From PNON01 sp963757065 (GTDB taxonomy: Bacteria; Chloroflexota; Anaerolineae; Anaerolineales; Anaerolineaceae), in contig CAVWQC010000005.1 of the NCBI GenBank assembly GCA_963757065.1, positions 186,001-250,000 of the forward strand: DNA of 64,000 bases, read 5' to 3'. Each line of letters starts with the position of its first letter. Position 1 is the stretch's first letter. The notes below the pieces were generated by a model. The model saw only the letters and a list, made by a program, of their open reading frames with translations. It had not been told where the DNA came from and made no database searches. Shown piece after piece: positions 17,917-26,730 of the stretch. Both the position numbers and the translations under genes were made by a program.

Positions 17917-19104
17917 CTACCACTCTTCAGTGGGATTGGATAACCAAACTGGTGCTTTATCTCCTACCGCCAGATTATCTTCAATGCGGATACCGCCTAA
18001 TTCGGGGATGTACACGCCCGGTTCGACACTGGTGACCATGCCTGTTTCGAGAATCCCTACCGATTCAGGTCCAAGTTGGGGAACACTTTCATGGTAGCGC
18101 CAGCCGACGCCATGCCCGGTACCGTGGATGAAGTATTCACCCAGGCCTGCTTCCATGATGACCTTCCGGGCAGCTGCGTCTGGGGAGCAGAATTTATTTC
18201 CGGCAATCAATTGTGCCGCAGCCTCTTTTTGTGCTGAAAGCACTGTATTGTAAACACGTTTTTGATCTTCACTTGGTTTTCCCGCACAAAACACGCGGGT
18301 AAGATCGCTCCAGTAGCCATCTGCAACGACTGCCATTTCAATAATGACCAGGTCACCCGGGTCAAATTTTCTCTGTCCGGCCGGGATGAGCATGGATTGG
18401 CGCAGGCTGCCTTCCGGCCCGCTGGTTACTTCGGCAAATGCGCGTACAAGCCGGGCTCCCTGAAAACCGCTGCCATTTACCCGGATGGAATTTTCGACAA
18501 GGGACGCAGCTTCGACCTCTGACATTCCAGGGTGGATCTTGTCGTTCAGCTCATCCAATCCGATTTGAGCGATTTGGTTGACTAGTTTTAATTTGTCAAT
18601 ATCATGGGGTGATTTTATTGCCCGGGCTGATTCTATCGTGGGAATACAATTCATTAATGAACATCCTGGCATACTCGCCTGAACAATTTCCAACCAGGTT
18701 TCATCCGGCAGGTTCATTTCTGCGGATCGGTAAGCTGGAGCACAGGTCTTATAATGTTTTTCCACTCCGATCCGTTTCCCTGCAAGATCATATTGATGAT
18801 AAATCCCGGAAAGAAAATCGGCATAGGTTTTTTCAAGTGGGTTATCCTGCAAGTGCCCCCAATCGAAGAGTGTTACCCGGGTAGTGTTTGCTTCCACCCA
18901 ATATTGTTCGCACTCCGGCTGCAATAAAAAGCTGCCCACATCCGGAATATATACTGCAATAGACACCCCATGGACCGGGTATGTCCCGGTCAGGTACACT
19001 ACATTTTCGGGAAGCATACAAACCATCGCATCGATGCCAGCTAATGAAAGATGTTTGTCTAATCGATGGTTTTTAAGTTGTTCATTCTGGTTTATACTAG
19101 ACAC
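17917..19104 (-). CDS. M24 family metallopeptidase (Xaa-Pro aminopeptidase-like)
   Basis: A 395-residue protein with an N-terminal creatinase-type domain (MVCMLPENVVYLTGTYPVHG) and a C-terminal pita-bread M24 domain. The metal ligands recognisable are the aspartate in GYWSDLTR, the histidine in HGTGHGVGW, and glutamates in SVEPGVY and IRIEDNLAV. The first family ligand, usually Asp in a V-I-D-L-G context, is Glu here (VIIEMAV), which may alter metal binding or mark a subfamily. The start is GTG at 19104, backed by GGGAGG seven bases upstream. It probably cleaves peptides with a proline at the second position, but could act on other substrates. Confidence 0.85.
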   Translation of the reverse strand: MSSINQNEQLKNHRLDKHLSLAGIDAMVCMLPENVVYLTGTYPVHGVSIAVYIPDVGSFLLQPECEQYWVEANTTRVTLFDWGHLQDNPLEKTYADFLSGIYHQYDLAGKRIGVEKHYKTCAPAYRSAEMNLPDETWLEIVQASMPGCSLMNCIPTIESARAIKSPHDIDKLKLVNQIAQIGLDELNDKIHPGMSEVEAASLVENSIRVNGSGFQGARLVRAFAEVTSGPEGSLRQSMLIPAGQRKFDPGDLVIIEMAVVADGYWSDLTRVFCAGKPSEDQKRVYNTVLSAQKEAAAQLIAGNKFCSPDAAARKVIMEAGLGEYFIHGTGHGVGWRYHESVPQLGPESVGILETGMVTSVEPGVYIPELGGIRIEDNLAVGDKAPVWLSNPTEEW

Positions 19105-19173
19105 TTAACAGCCTCCCTGGATTGATGTAATTATACAACGCGGGATCGAACTTCATGGAGTAGGGAAATAATT

Positions 19174-20622
19174 ATGGAACAATCAAGATCGGTGGATTAC
19201 CACCTCAAGTGGTTCGTGATGGCGGCTGTATCCATGGGGATTTTCCTGGCAACCATCGATGGCAGCATCGTCAATATCGCCCTTCCCACCCTGGTAAAAG
19301 AACTGAATACTGATTTCACTACCATCCAATGGGTGGTGCTTGGTTACCTGTTAACGATCACGACTCTGATGTTAAGTATTGGACGCTGGGCAGATATGGT
19401 CGGCAAAAAACGCATCTATATTGGGGGTTTTATCATCTTCACCCTGGGTTCGTTGGCCTGTGGAATTTCCACGAATGTTATTATGTTGATCACCTTTCGT
19501 GTGATTCAGGCGATCGGAGCGGCCATGATGATGGCCCTGGGGATGGCAATCGTGACAGAGAATTTTCCTCCGAGTGAGCGGGGTAAGGCACTTGGGATTA
19601 CCGGGTTAATTGTTTCCATCGGCATCATCGCCGGTCCTACGATGGGAGGTTTGATCCTCGGTTCATTCTCATGGCATTGGATCTTTTTTGTAAACCTTCC
19701 GGTCGGAATTGCCGGTATTGTCATGGTGATCAAATTTGTTCCGGATGTCATTCCGGGTATTCAGCAGAAGTTCGATTTTCCCGGCGCTGTCAGTCTATTT
19801 GTCAGCCTGATATGCCTGCTGCTCGCATTGACTGTCGGCGAAGTGGACGGTTTCCTGACCCTGCCTGTCCTCCTCCTGGCGGCTGGTTTTATTCTCTTTC
19901 TGGTGGTATTCATCCGGGTGGAGTCGAACAGTCCGCAGCCGATGGTTGACCTGGCTTTATTCCGGAATACCTTATTCAGCACCAACCTGATCACCGGGGC
20001 GATCACCTTTATTGCTTCTGCAGGGACTGTGATCCTGATGCCCTTCTACCTTGAGAATCTGCTGCAATATCCTCCACGCATGGTGGGGATCCTGATGGCT
20101 GTTGTACCCGTGGCCATGGGGATTTTCTCGCCCATTTCCGGTGTGCTTTCTGATAAATGGGGTCCCAGGGCTTTGACATTGGCCGGGATGGTGATGCTTT
20201 TGGTCGGTTATATTGGGGTTGCTACACTTACTCTCGAAACATCTGCGTGGGGTTATGTGCTCCGCTTCCTGCCTGTTGGAATAGGCATGGGAATATTCCA
20301 ATCCCCGAATAACAGCGCCATCATGAGCGCAGCACCGCGCGACCGTTTGGGAGTGGCTTCGGGATTGCTCTCCCTGACCCGCACTCTCGGACAGATCACC
20401 GGCATAGCTACCTTAGGAGCCATCTGGTCAGCCAGGATCAGTTCCCGCAGTTTTCCGGTTCCGGTCACTTCATCAAATGAAGCTTCTCCACTGATCCAGG
20501 TGCAGGCATTGAGCGATACAATGATCGTGGTCATAGTACTGCTTACGTTAGGTATCACAGTCATTACCTGGACATGGTACAAGGAAAGGTCGCTAAAGCA
20601 GTTGGAACGTCTACCGCAATAA
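19174..20622 (+). CDS. MFS multidrug efflux transporter, DHA2 (EmrB/QacA) type
   Basis: A 482-residue membrane protein with about 14 hydrophobic segments, fitting the DHA2 drug:proton antiporters. The first helix has the D-G-S pattern seen in this branch (ATIDGSIVNIALPTL), motif A is GRWADMVGKKR, and the antiporter motif C is GIIAGPTMGGLI. It is divergent from the M24 peptidase gene and followed by a terminator, so it stands alone. No EmrA-type partner and no adjacent regulator are seen, and the exported compound is unknown. Confidence 0.9.
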   Translation: MEQSRSVDYHLKWFVMAAVSMGIFLATIDGSIVNIALPTLVKELNTDFTTIQWVVLGYLLTITTLMLSIGRWADMVGKKRIYIGGFIIFTLGSLACGISTNVIMLITFRVIQAIGAAMMMALGMAIVTENFPPSERGKALGITGLIVSIGIIAGPTMGGLILGSFSWHWIFFVNLPVGIAGIVMVIKFVPDVIPGIQQKFDFPGAVSLFVSLICLLLALTVGEVDGFLTLPVLLLAAGFILFLVVFIRVESNSPQPMVDLALFRNTLFSTNLITGAITFIASAGTVILMPFYLENLLQYPPRMVGILMAVVPVAMGIFSPISGVLSDKWGPRALTLAGMVMLLVGYIGVATLTLETSAWGYVLRFLPVGIGMGIFQSPNNSAIMSAAPRDRLGVASGLLSLTRTLGQITGIATLGAIWSARISSRSFPVPVTSSNEASPLIQVQALSDTMIVVIVLLTLGITVITWTWYKERSLKQLERLPQ

Positions 20623-20631
20623 TGCCTCCTC

Positions 20632-20664
20632 AGGGTTCCTTGATTATGCGGGAACCCTTTTTTT
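20632..20664 (+). terminator. Rho-independent terminator of the MFS gene
   Basis: AGGGTTCC pairs with GGAACCCT around a loop of 11 nt and is followed by seven T residues. It lies 10 bp after the stop codon. Confidence 0.9.
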
Positions 20665-20713
20665 GTCTATAATAAACGTAGAATGCAGAAGTGATCCGGG
20701 GCAGGAGGTAAGG

Positions 20714-21475
20714 ATGGTGCATGTACAGGATGAGTTTTCAGGCGAGTCTCGAAACGCTCACTGGAACCGTTTGGCTGCAGGATCAGCCTGGGTCGAAGAA
20801 TCTTTTGGATTGCGATTATCCCTGCGTGATGCTCCATCAAGTAAACTTTCAGTAGCCCAGATAGATGATTATATTAATCGACCGCGCAGTGATTATTTAT
20901 GGCTCCCGCCAAAGATCTTTCGTCTCAAGGCGCGAGTCTCACACCCGGCAGGAGAGTTGTTGGGTACAGCCGGGTTCGGATTCTGGAATAATATGGCGCC
21001 GCTCTGGGGCACCCACATGGAAGTTAATCCCAACTGGATCTGGTACTACTATGCTTCACCGCAATCCACAATTTCATTAACCAACGGGATTGCTAATGGG
21101 TGGAAGGCCTCTGCTGTATATGGAGGAAAAGGCGGGGAAAGAGCGATGGCTGCCGCCAATACATTTATGAAGATCCCGTTGCTTGGCAGGCTGTTGACTG
21201 GTGTCAGAATGCCTGCGAAAGAAAAATCTCTCGAGGAATGGGATTTTACCGAATGGCATGAGTTTGAGATCCACTGGCTGCCTGAATCGATCCACTTTCG
21301 TATTGATGGTGAGGAGGTACTGGCAGCGAGGGTAAAGGTAAGTGTTCCATTGGCTTTTGTCGCGTGGATCGACAATAATTATGCTACTGTCAAGCCGAAT
21401 GGAGATTTTGAAGTCGGTTACCTGGCAGTTGGACAGGAACAGAGTCTGATGATCCAATCTCTTGAAATAACATGA
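20714..21475 (+). CDS. Concanavalin A-like lectin/glucanase-fold protein
   Basis: A 253-residue soluble protein without a signal peptide. The pattern WHEFEIHWLPESIHFRIDGEEVL near the C-terminus, and Trp/Gly-rich strands in the middle (GFGFWNNMAPLWG), resemble the beta-jelly-roll of GH16-like concanavalin A-type proteins. The usual GH16 catalytic E-x-D-x-x-E motif is not evident, so enzymatic activity is doubtful. The ATG at 20714 follows AGGAGGTAAGG and is preferred to the upstream ATG at 20663. The function is unknown; a carbohydrate-binding role is a guess from the fold. Confidence 0.65.
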   Translation: MVHVQDEFSGESRNAHWNRLAAGSAWVEESFGLRLSLRDAPSSKLSVAQIDDYINRPRSDYLWLPPKIFRLKARVSHPAGELLGTAGFGFWNNMAPLWGTHMEVNPNWIWYYYASPQSTISLTNGIANGWKASAVYGGKGGERAMAAANTFMKIPLLGRLLTGVRMPAKEKSLEEWDFTEWHEFEIHWLPESIHFRIDGEEVLAARVKVSVPLAFVAWIDNNYATVKPNGDFEVGYLAVGQEQSLMIQSLEIT

Positions 21476-21586
21476 TCAAGATCCATGGCTAAAATTTGGT
21501 CCACAGGCATCTGGCAGTATAAATTAATAATTAATAACACTCCTAAATGCAATTAAGTCCATACTATACGTGGCAGGGTAGCAATC

Positions 21587-22264
21587 ATGACATTAAAGCC
21601 GTCCATTTCAGCAGAGCAACAAATATTGGCAGGGATCCAGTCGGGAAAGTATCCAGTTGGCAGTAACCTTCCACCCGAGAGAGAACTGGCGCTTGACCTG
21701 CAAGTTACCCGGCCTACTTTACGCGAAGTTTTGCAACGGATCGCCAGGGACGGCTGGTTGGATATCCATCATGGAAGACCCACAAAAGTGCAGAATTATC
21801 TGGAAGGTGGGAACCTGACAGTCCTCTCGACTTTGGCTGAAAAAATGGATGAAATTCCAGCAGAACTGATCGACCAGGTCCTGCATCTACGGCTGTTGCT
21901 GGCTCCTGCTTACACCCGGCTCGCTGTAGAATATTCGCCAGCGGAAGTTGAAAGATTCACCCAAACCATTGGAGAGGGAATCGAAGATCCGGTTATCCTG
22001 GCAAATACTGACTTCCAGCTTCAGAAGCTGTTGAGCCGGTTGAGTAAGAATTCAATATTTGCACTGACTTTCAATAATCTGGAAATGTTGTACACCAAAG
22101 CCATGACCAGCATCTATCAGGATGCTGAAGCGCGCAAACAGGCCAGGGTGTATTTTCGAATGATCTTTAAGGCTGCCCGGGCAGGGGAACCGGATGCCGC
22201 TGAAGCGGTTACCCGCAGAGTGATGCAGGAATGCATCAACAACCGGGAGGGTAAGAAAATCTAA
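21587..22264 (+). CDS. FadR-like GntR-family fatty-acid-responsive regulator
   Basis: A 225-residue regulator. The N-terminal winged helix (LPPERELALDLQVTRPTLREVLQRIARDGWL) and the following IHHGRPTKVQN are strikingly close to E. coli FadR, including the TTLREVLQRLARDGWL and HGKPTKVNN blocks known there. The C-terminal helical domain also follows the FadR pattern (LIDQVLHLR, EMLYTKA, YFRMIFKAA). FadR binds long-chain acyl-CoA and then leaves DNA. Its stop is followed after a few bases by an ether-lipid synthase homologue, so it probably controls that operon. A TTTGGTCC half-site-like stretch (21495-21502) lies upstream, but no full FadR palindrome was found. Confidence 0.85.
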   Translation: MTLKPSISAEQQILAGIQSGKYPVGSNLPPERELALDLQVTRPTLREVLQRIARDGWLDIHHGRPTKVQNYLEGGNLTVLSTLAEKMDEIPAELIDQVLHLRLLLAPAYTRLAVEYSPAEVERFTQTIGEGIEDPVILANTDFQLQKLLSRLSKNSIFALTFNNLEMLYTKAMTSIYQDAEARKQARVYFRMIFKAARAGEPDAAEAVTRRVMQECINNREGKKI

Positions 22265-22275
22265 GGAGGGTGTCA

Positions 22276-23879
22276 TTGAAACGCTGGAATGGGTGGGGAA
22301 ACACCGAAAAAACGTATCCGTTAGCGGATAGCGCTGCAAGCTATTTATCCGGAATCGTGGGGGATGGACAAATCATAACAGATGCAGGGATGGATGATGT
22401 AATCCAAAAAGTACCTGTAAGCCGCCTGCCGCACCATGTTTTGATCAATGAATCGGCCGAGGAAAGGTTGATTCATAGCCGCGGACAGAGCCTGCCCGAC
22501 TGGGTAGTATTACGGCATGGGAGAATCCCGGTATTTACTGATGGGGTGGCTTATCCGGAAGACCGGGAACAGGTGGCGGACCTGCTTCAAATGGCAAGGC
22601 GCCATCACTTTACCGTAATTCCGTATGGCGGGGGGAGCAGCGTGCTCGGACATATCAACCCGGTTGGCGGTCAGCCGGTACTGACATTGGATATGGGTCG
22701 GATGAACCGAATGTCGGATATTGACAAGGTCAGCCGGACTGCGAAGATTGGAGCAGGTGCATCCGGACCGCAAATTGAAACAGAATTAAACAGGCAGGGA
22801 TATACGCTGGGGCATTTTCCGCAGAGTTTTGAATATTCCACATTGGGCGGCTGGGTGGCCACACGGTCAGTGGGGCAGCAATCGTATCGGTATGGGCGCA
22901 TCGATGAAATGCTGCTCGGATGCGAGATGCAGACACCCCACGGGCCATTTGATCTACCAGCCATACCTGCCAGCGCTGCCGGTCCAGACCTGAAGCAGAT
23001 CGTTCTCGGTAGCGAAGGACGACTAGGTGTGATCACCTCCGCCACTGTGCGGGTACACCGCCTGCCGGAAGAGGAGCATTTCTACTCAGTCTTTTTCCCG
23101 GATTGGCAAAGCGGAGCTGATGCTGCCAGGGAGATCGTGCAAAACCAGGGTGGATGTTTCCATGTTGCGGTTGGCGGACAGTGACGAAACAAACACAACC
23201 CTGCAATTATCCGGCAAGGAAAAGTTGGTAGATCTGGCAAATAAAGGATTGAACCTGATCGGAATCGGGGCTGAACGCTGCCTGTTGATCTACGGAGTGA
23301 CCGGCAGACCTAGAATCGTGTCACCTGGCATACAGGCAGGTGCAGTCGATCAGCCGCAAGCACAAGGGCTTTCCGGTGAATTTCTTCATCGGTCACACCT
23401 GGCAAAAGTCCAGATTTTTAACACCTTACCTGCGCAACACACTCTGGGAAGCAGGTTATGCACTTGACACTCTTGAAACTTGCTTGAGTTGGAGCACCGT
23501 TCTGGAATGCATGCGCGAAATAAAAGCCACAATTGCTGGCAGCATGCAGCAGGAAGAGGAGAAGATCCTGGTCTTCGCCCACCTGTCGCATCTCTATGAA
23601 GAAGGCGCCAGTTGTTACGTTACCTACCTCTGGCGCAGATCGCCTGACCCGGATGAAACATTGCAAAGCTGGACAAATATCAAAACCGGAGCCAGTCAGG
23701 TGATCGTCAAACATGGCGGGACGATCAGCCACCAGCATGGTGTGGGCATTGACCACGCTCCCTATCTCTCTGCAGAAAAGGGGAAGCAGGGAATGGAACT
23801 GATCCAGACCATTTGCAGCAGCCTGGACCCGGATGGAATTATGAACCCCGGAAAATTGGTTAATCCTCCTACTAAATAA
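22276..23879 (+). CDS. Alkylglycerone-phosphate synthase-like FAD-linked oxidase, frameshifted
   Basis: This is a VAO-family flavoprotein resembling animal alkyl-dihydroxyacetonephosphate synthase, which makes the ether bond of ether lipids. Shared features are KRWNGWG at the N-terminus, the FAD-binding IPYGGGSSV, GYTLGHFPQSFEYSTLGGW, VLGSEGRLGVIT, and the His-rich active-site region SHQHGVG near the end. Two frame breaks occur: in the GGG run at 23148-23150, and at about 23300-23345. Removing one base at each restores QVDVSMLRLADSDE and the run into SRKHKGFPVNFF. A TTG start at 22276 fits AAGGAGG six bases upstream better than the GTG at 22270. It follows the FadR-like gene and precedes glpD. 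Confidence 0.82.
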
Positions 23880-23894
23880 CATCTGGCGGTGATT

Positions 23895-25487
23895 ATGATG
23901 TATAGACCTGAACAGCGTGAAGAAATCTGGAACACTTTGCAGCAGCCATGGGATATCATGGTCATCGGCGGTGGGATCACCGGTGCAGGCATCTTCAATG
24001 CGGCAGCCAGGGCAGGGCTGAAAGTACTGTTGGTGGAAGCGCATGATTATGCCTTTGGCACATCCAGCCGCAGTTCCAAGCTGGTGCATGGCGGGTTCCG
24101 CTACCTGAAGAACCGCCAATTCAGTGTTACCCGTGAATCAGTCCGGGAACGCGAGAGGCTGCTGCGCCAGGCGAAATATCTTGTCACGCCATTATATTTC
24201 CTGCTGCCCAGCCTGGGATTCAGCCGGGCGACACGGCAGGTGTTTCGATTGGGAGTGACCATCTATGACCTGCTGGCACCCAAGTGGGCGCACGGGGACC
24301 TCTCCCCGAAGCAGATCCATAGAATCTGCCCGCAGTTGACCAATGACAGGTTAAATGCCGGTTTCTATTATTATGATGCAGAGGTGGATGATGCCCGCCT
24401 GGTCTTGAGGGTCATCCAGGAAGGTATTGCAGCCGGCGGTACCGCGTTGAACTATACCGGTGCAGAGACGCTGCTCTTCCAGCAAAACGGACAGGTGGCA
24501 GGCGCTTTGCTGCGGGATAACGCTCCTTCCGGAAATGGTCGGACGGCTGAAGTATTTGCCCGGGTGGTCATCAATGCCACCGGCCCCTGGTCGGATGAAT
24601 TACGCAGACAGGTCGACCAGCCGCCGCGCATTCGTAAGCAGCGCGGCAGCCACCTCATCTTCCCATGGGCAAAATTACCACTGGCGCAGGCCATCACCTT
24701 ACTGCACCCGCGTGATAAACGCGCCATGTTCGTCTTCCCGTGGGAGGGAGTCACAGTCATTGGTACGACTGACCTGGATCACCCGCATGAACTTGAAGTG
24801 CAGCATCCGGAACCAGCCATCACAACCGACGAAGTCGGATATATCCTGGAGGCGGTCAATTACCTCTTCCCGGACAGTCAGCTTGGCAGGGAGGATGTGC
24901 TTTCTTCCATTTCCGGGCTACGCCCGATCGTGACCAGCGGGGAAAACAACCCGTCCAAAGAATCGCGGGCGCATACCCTGTGGAATGATCGTGGATTGTT
25001 GACAATCACCGGCGGGAAACTGACTACATATCGCCTGATGGCCTTTGAAACCCTGGAAGGCTGCCGTACTGTTTTGAGCGGCGCACCCATCTTCAATAAA
25101 AACCAGCCTTTGCTTGACCAATCCCCGGTCACCAAAGTAATAGGCATGGATGATCCAACCTGGCACAGGTTGCTGGGTCGTTATGGTCAAATTGCGATTG
25201 ATCTGGCAGGCGCATGCCCGGATGAAGAATTAGCCAGCGTGGAAGGTCTGCCGGCATTGTGGGCAGAACTACGTTGGGGGGCCAGGCAAGAAGGTGTGGT
25301 GCACCTTGATGACCTTTTGCTGCGCCGCACCCGGTTCGGATTAACGCTTCCCGAAGGCGGTGCCGGACAGATGGAACGCATCAGGGCAGTTGTCCAGTCG
25401 GAATTACGCTGGCAAGACCCAACCTGGCAGTTCGAAGAAGCCCGTTACCGGGCTTTATGGAAAGAGTGCTACTCTCTGCCTGAATGA
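23895..25487 (+). CDS. glpD: Glycerol-3-phosphate dehydrogenase/oxidase
   Basis: An approximately 530-residue FAD-dependent glycerol-3-phosphate dehydrogenase that oxidises glycerol-3-phosphate to dihydroxyacetone phosphate at the membrane. The FAD-binding motif VIGGGITGAGI is near the N-terminus, followed by SSRSSKLVHGGFRYL, VINATGPWSDEL, KQRGSHLIFPW, VIGTTDLDH and the late ITGGKLTTYRLMA, all typical of GlpA/GlpD. It begins about 15 bp after the ether-lipid synthase homologue. It would supply dihydroxyacetone phosphate, the backbone used by that enzyme. The start is ambiguous between GTG 23889, ATG 23895 and ATG 23898; GGCGGT upstream favours the ATGs. Confidence 0.92.
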   Translation: MMYRPEQREEIWNTLQQPWDIMVIGGGITGAGIFNAAARAGLKVLLVEAHDYAFGTSSRSSKLVHGGFRYLKNRQFSVTRESVRERERLLRQAKYLVTPLYFLLPSLGFSRATRQVFRLGVTIYDLLAPKWAHGDLSPKQIHRICPQLTNDRLNAGFYYYDAEVDDARLVLRVIQEGIAAGGTALNYTGAETLLFQQNGQVAGALLRDNAPSGNGRTAEVFARVVINATGPWSDELRRQVDQPPRIRKQRGSHLIFPWAKLPLAQAITLLHPRDKRAMFVFPWEGVTVIGTTDLDHPHELEVQHPEPAITTDEVGYILEAVNYLFPDSQLGREDVLSSISGLRPIVTSGENNPSKESRAHTLWNDRGLLTITGGKLTTYRLMAFETLEGCRTVLSGAPIFNKNQPLLDQSPVTKVIGMDDPTWHRLLGRYGQIAIDLAGACPDEELASVEGLPALWAELRWGARQEGVVHLDDLLLRRTRFGLTLPEGGAGQMERIRAVVQSELRWQDPTWQFEEARYRALWKECYSLPE

Positions 25488-25490
25488 ATA

Positions 25491-25525
25491 AAGACCGCCG
25501 GGTTCTTGGCACCGGCGGTCTTTTC
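25491..25525. terminator. Terminator after glpD, probably bidirectional
   Basis: AAGACCGCCGG pairs perfectly with CCGGCGGTCTT around a 10-nt loop and ends in TTC. It lies between the convergent glpD and fasciclin genes. Confidence 0.8.
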
Positions 25526-25540
25526 TAGGGAGGATCGATA

Positions 25541-26515
25541 TTATTGAGGGGGAAGAAGCACTGCATCGATCACGTGGATCACGCCATTGGAAGCTTTAAC
25601 ATCTGTAATGATAACTTCCACTGTGTCGTTCAAGTACACCTTACCGTCCATTACCTTGATAGTGACGGGTTTCCCGAGGACTGTATCTGCTGATGTGAGG
25701 GTAACTACGGTTTCAGCGAGTACTTCACCGGATACCACATGATACAGCAGGATATCCTTCAACGCCGGGATGTCTTTCAAAAGTGCTTCCACTGTACCAG
25801 CGGGAAGTTTGGCAAAGGCATCATCAGTCGGGGCGAATACTGTGAAGGGACCTTCACCCTTGAGGGTATCGATCAATTCCGCGGCGGTCAGGGCTGCAGC
25901 CAGGGTGGTGAAACGGCCGTCAGCGACTGCTGTATCGACAATATCCTTTTCCATCATGGCTTCTTCAGATGGAGGAAGGAGAACTGCATCGATGACATGA
26001 ATAACGCCATTTGAGGCTTCGATGTCGGTAATGATTACCTGGGCGTCATTGACATAAACTTTGTCCATGTCCACCTTTATAGAGACCGGTTTGCCGAGAA
26101 CTGTGTCTGCAGATTCTAGCGTGACCACATCGGCAGCCATTACTTTACCGGAAACAACATGGTAAAGAAGGATGTCGGTCAGGGCGGGAATATCTGCCAG
26201 GAGGCCTTCAACTGTGCCAGCGGGTAACTTGGCGAAAGCATCGTCGGTGGGGGCGAAGACCGTGAAGGGACCTTCACCGGATAATGTTTCAACTAATCCA
26301 GCGGCTTGAACTGCGGCTACCAGGGTGGTAAAACGGCCATCAGCCACTGCTATATCGACAATGGTTTTCGGCATTTCAACAGGTGCGGGTACTTCAGTCG
26401 GAACAGCAGTGGGTTCCGGTAATGGTTCTGCGGTGGGGGCCGGGGTGGCTGGTGCACATGCGGCCAGGATCATGGATGCTGTCAGGACTACCGATAAAAG
26501 GGTAAAGCGTTTCAT
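25541..26515 (-). CDS. Lipoprotein with two fasciclin (FAS1) domains
   Basis: A 324-residue lipoprotein (lipobox LAAC) with a Pro/Thr/Glu linker to about residue 45, then two FAS1 domains of about 135 residues each. The domains are near-duplicates. Each has DGRFTTL, GEGPFTVFAPTDDAFAKLPAGTVE, ILLYHVVSG and ASNGVIHVIDAVLLPP. FAS1 domains mediate adhesion or cell-surface protein contacts. The start has AAAGGAGATTAG before the ATG. The close DNA similarity of the two halves implies a recent internal duplication or homogenisation. The upstream region holds two palindromes. Confidence 0.93.
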   Translation of the reverse strand: MKRFTLLSVVLTASMILAACAPATPAPTAEPLPEPTAVPTEVPAPVEMPKTIVDIAVADGRFTTLVAAVQAAGLVETLSGEGPFTVFAPTDDAFAKLPAGTVEGLLADIPALTDILLYHVVSGKVMAADVVTLESADTVLGKPVSIKVDMDKVYVNDAQVIITDIEASNGVIHVIDAVLLPPSEEAMMEKDIVDTAVADGRFTTLAAALTAAELIDTLKGEGPFTVFAPTDDAFAKLPAGTVEALLKDIPALKDILLYHVVSGEVLAETVVTLTSADTVLGKPVTIKVMDGKVYLNDTVEVIITDVKASNGVIHVIDAVLLPPQ

Positions 26516-26546
26516 TTCTAATCTCCTTTAGTAATGATTGTTTTTT

Positions 26547-26600
26547 GGTAAACCTTTGTTTACCGTTTGTTGAATATATATTACAAGTTTGTATAAACTT
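26547..26600 (-). promoter_or_regulatory. Two palindromes in the promoter region of the fasciclin gene
   Basis: GGTAAACCTTTGTTTACC (26547-26564) is a perfect 7-bp inverted repeat around CTTT. AAGTTTGTATAAACTT (26585-26600) is a perfect 6-bp inverted repeat around GTAT. Both lie 30-85 bp before the fasciclin start in an AT-rich region. They share a GTTTA core and may be operator sites for one dimeric regulator. No promoter boxes could be placed with confidence. Confidence 0.4.
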
Positions 26601-26730
26601 AATCTATAATATGTATAATGTTTGTTGTATGTCTTGATTTTTCTGGATTATATTCGTGACAGTTTTCTGCTACCGGATGCCGCGGGCTGTGTTGTATAAT
26701 GAATCCATCCTTTTAAGAAAGGGAACAAAC

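Noticed and set aside
23418..24119. 233-codon minus-strand frame
   Set aside because: Antisense to the ether-lipid synthase homologue and glpD, which both have strong family motifs.
25541..26515. Direct DNA repeat within the fasciclin gene as a possible mobile or CRISPR-like repeat
   Set aside because: The repeat is the coding sequence of two FAS1 domains.
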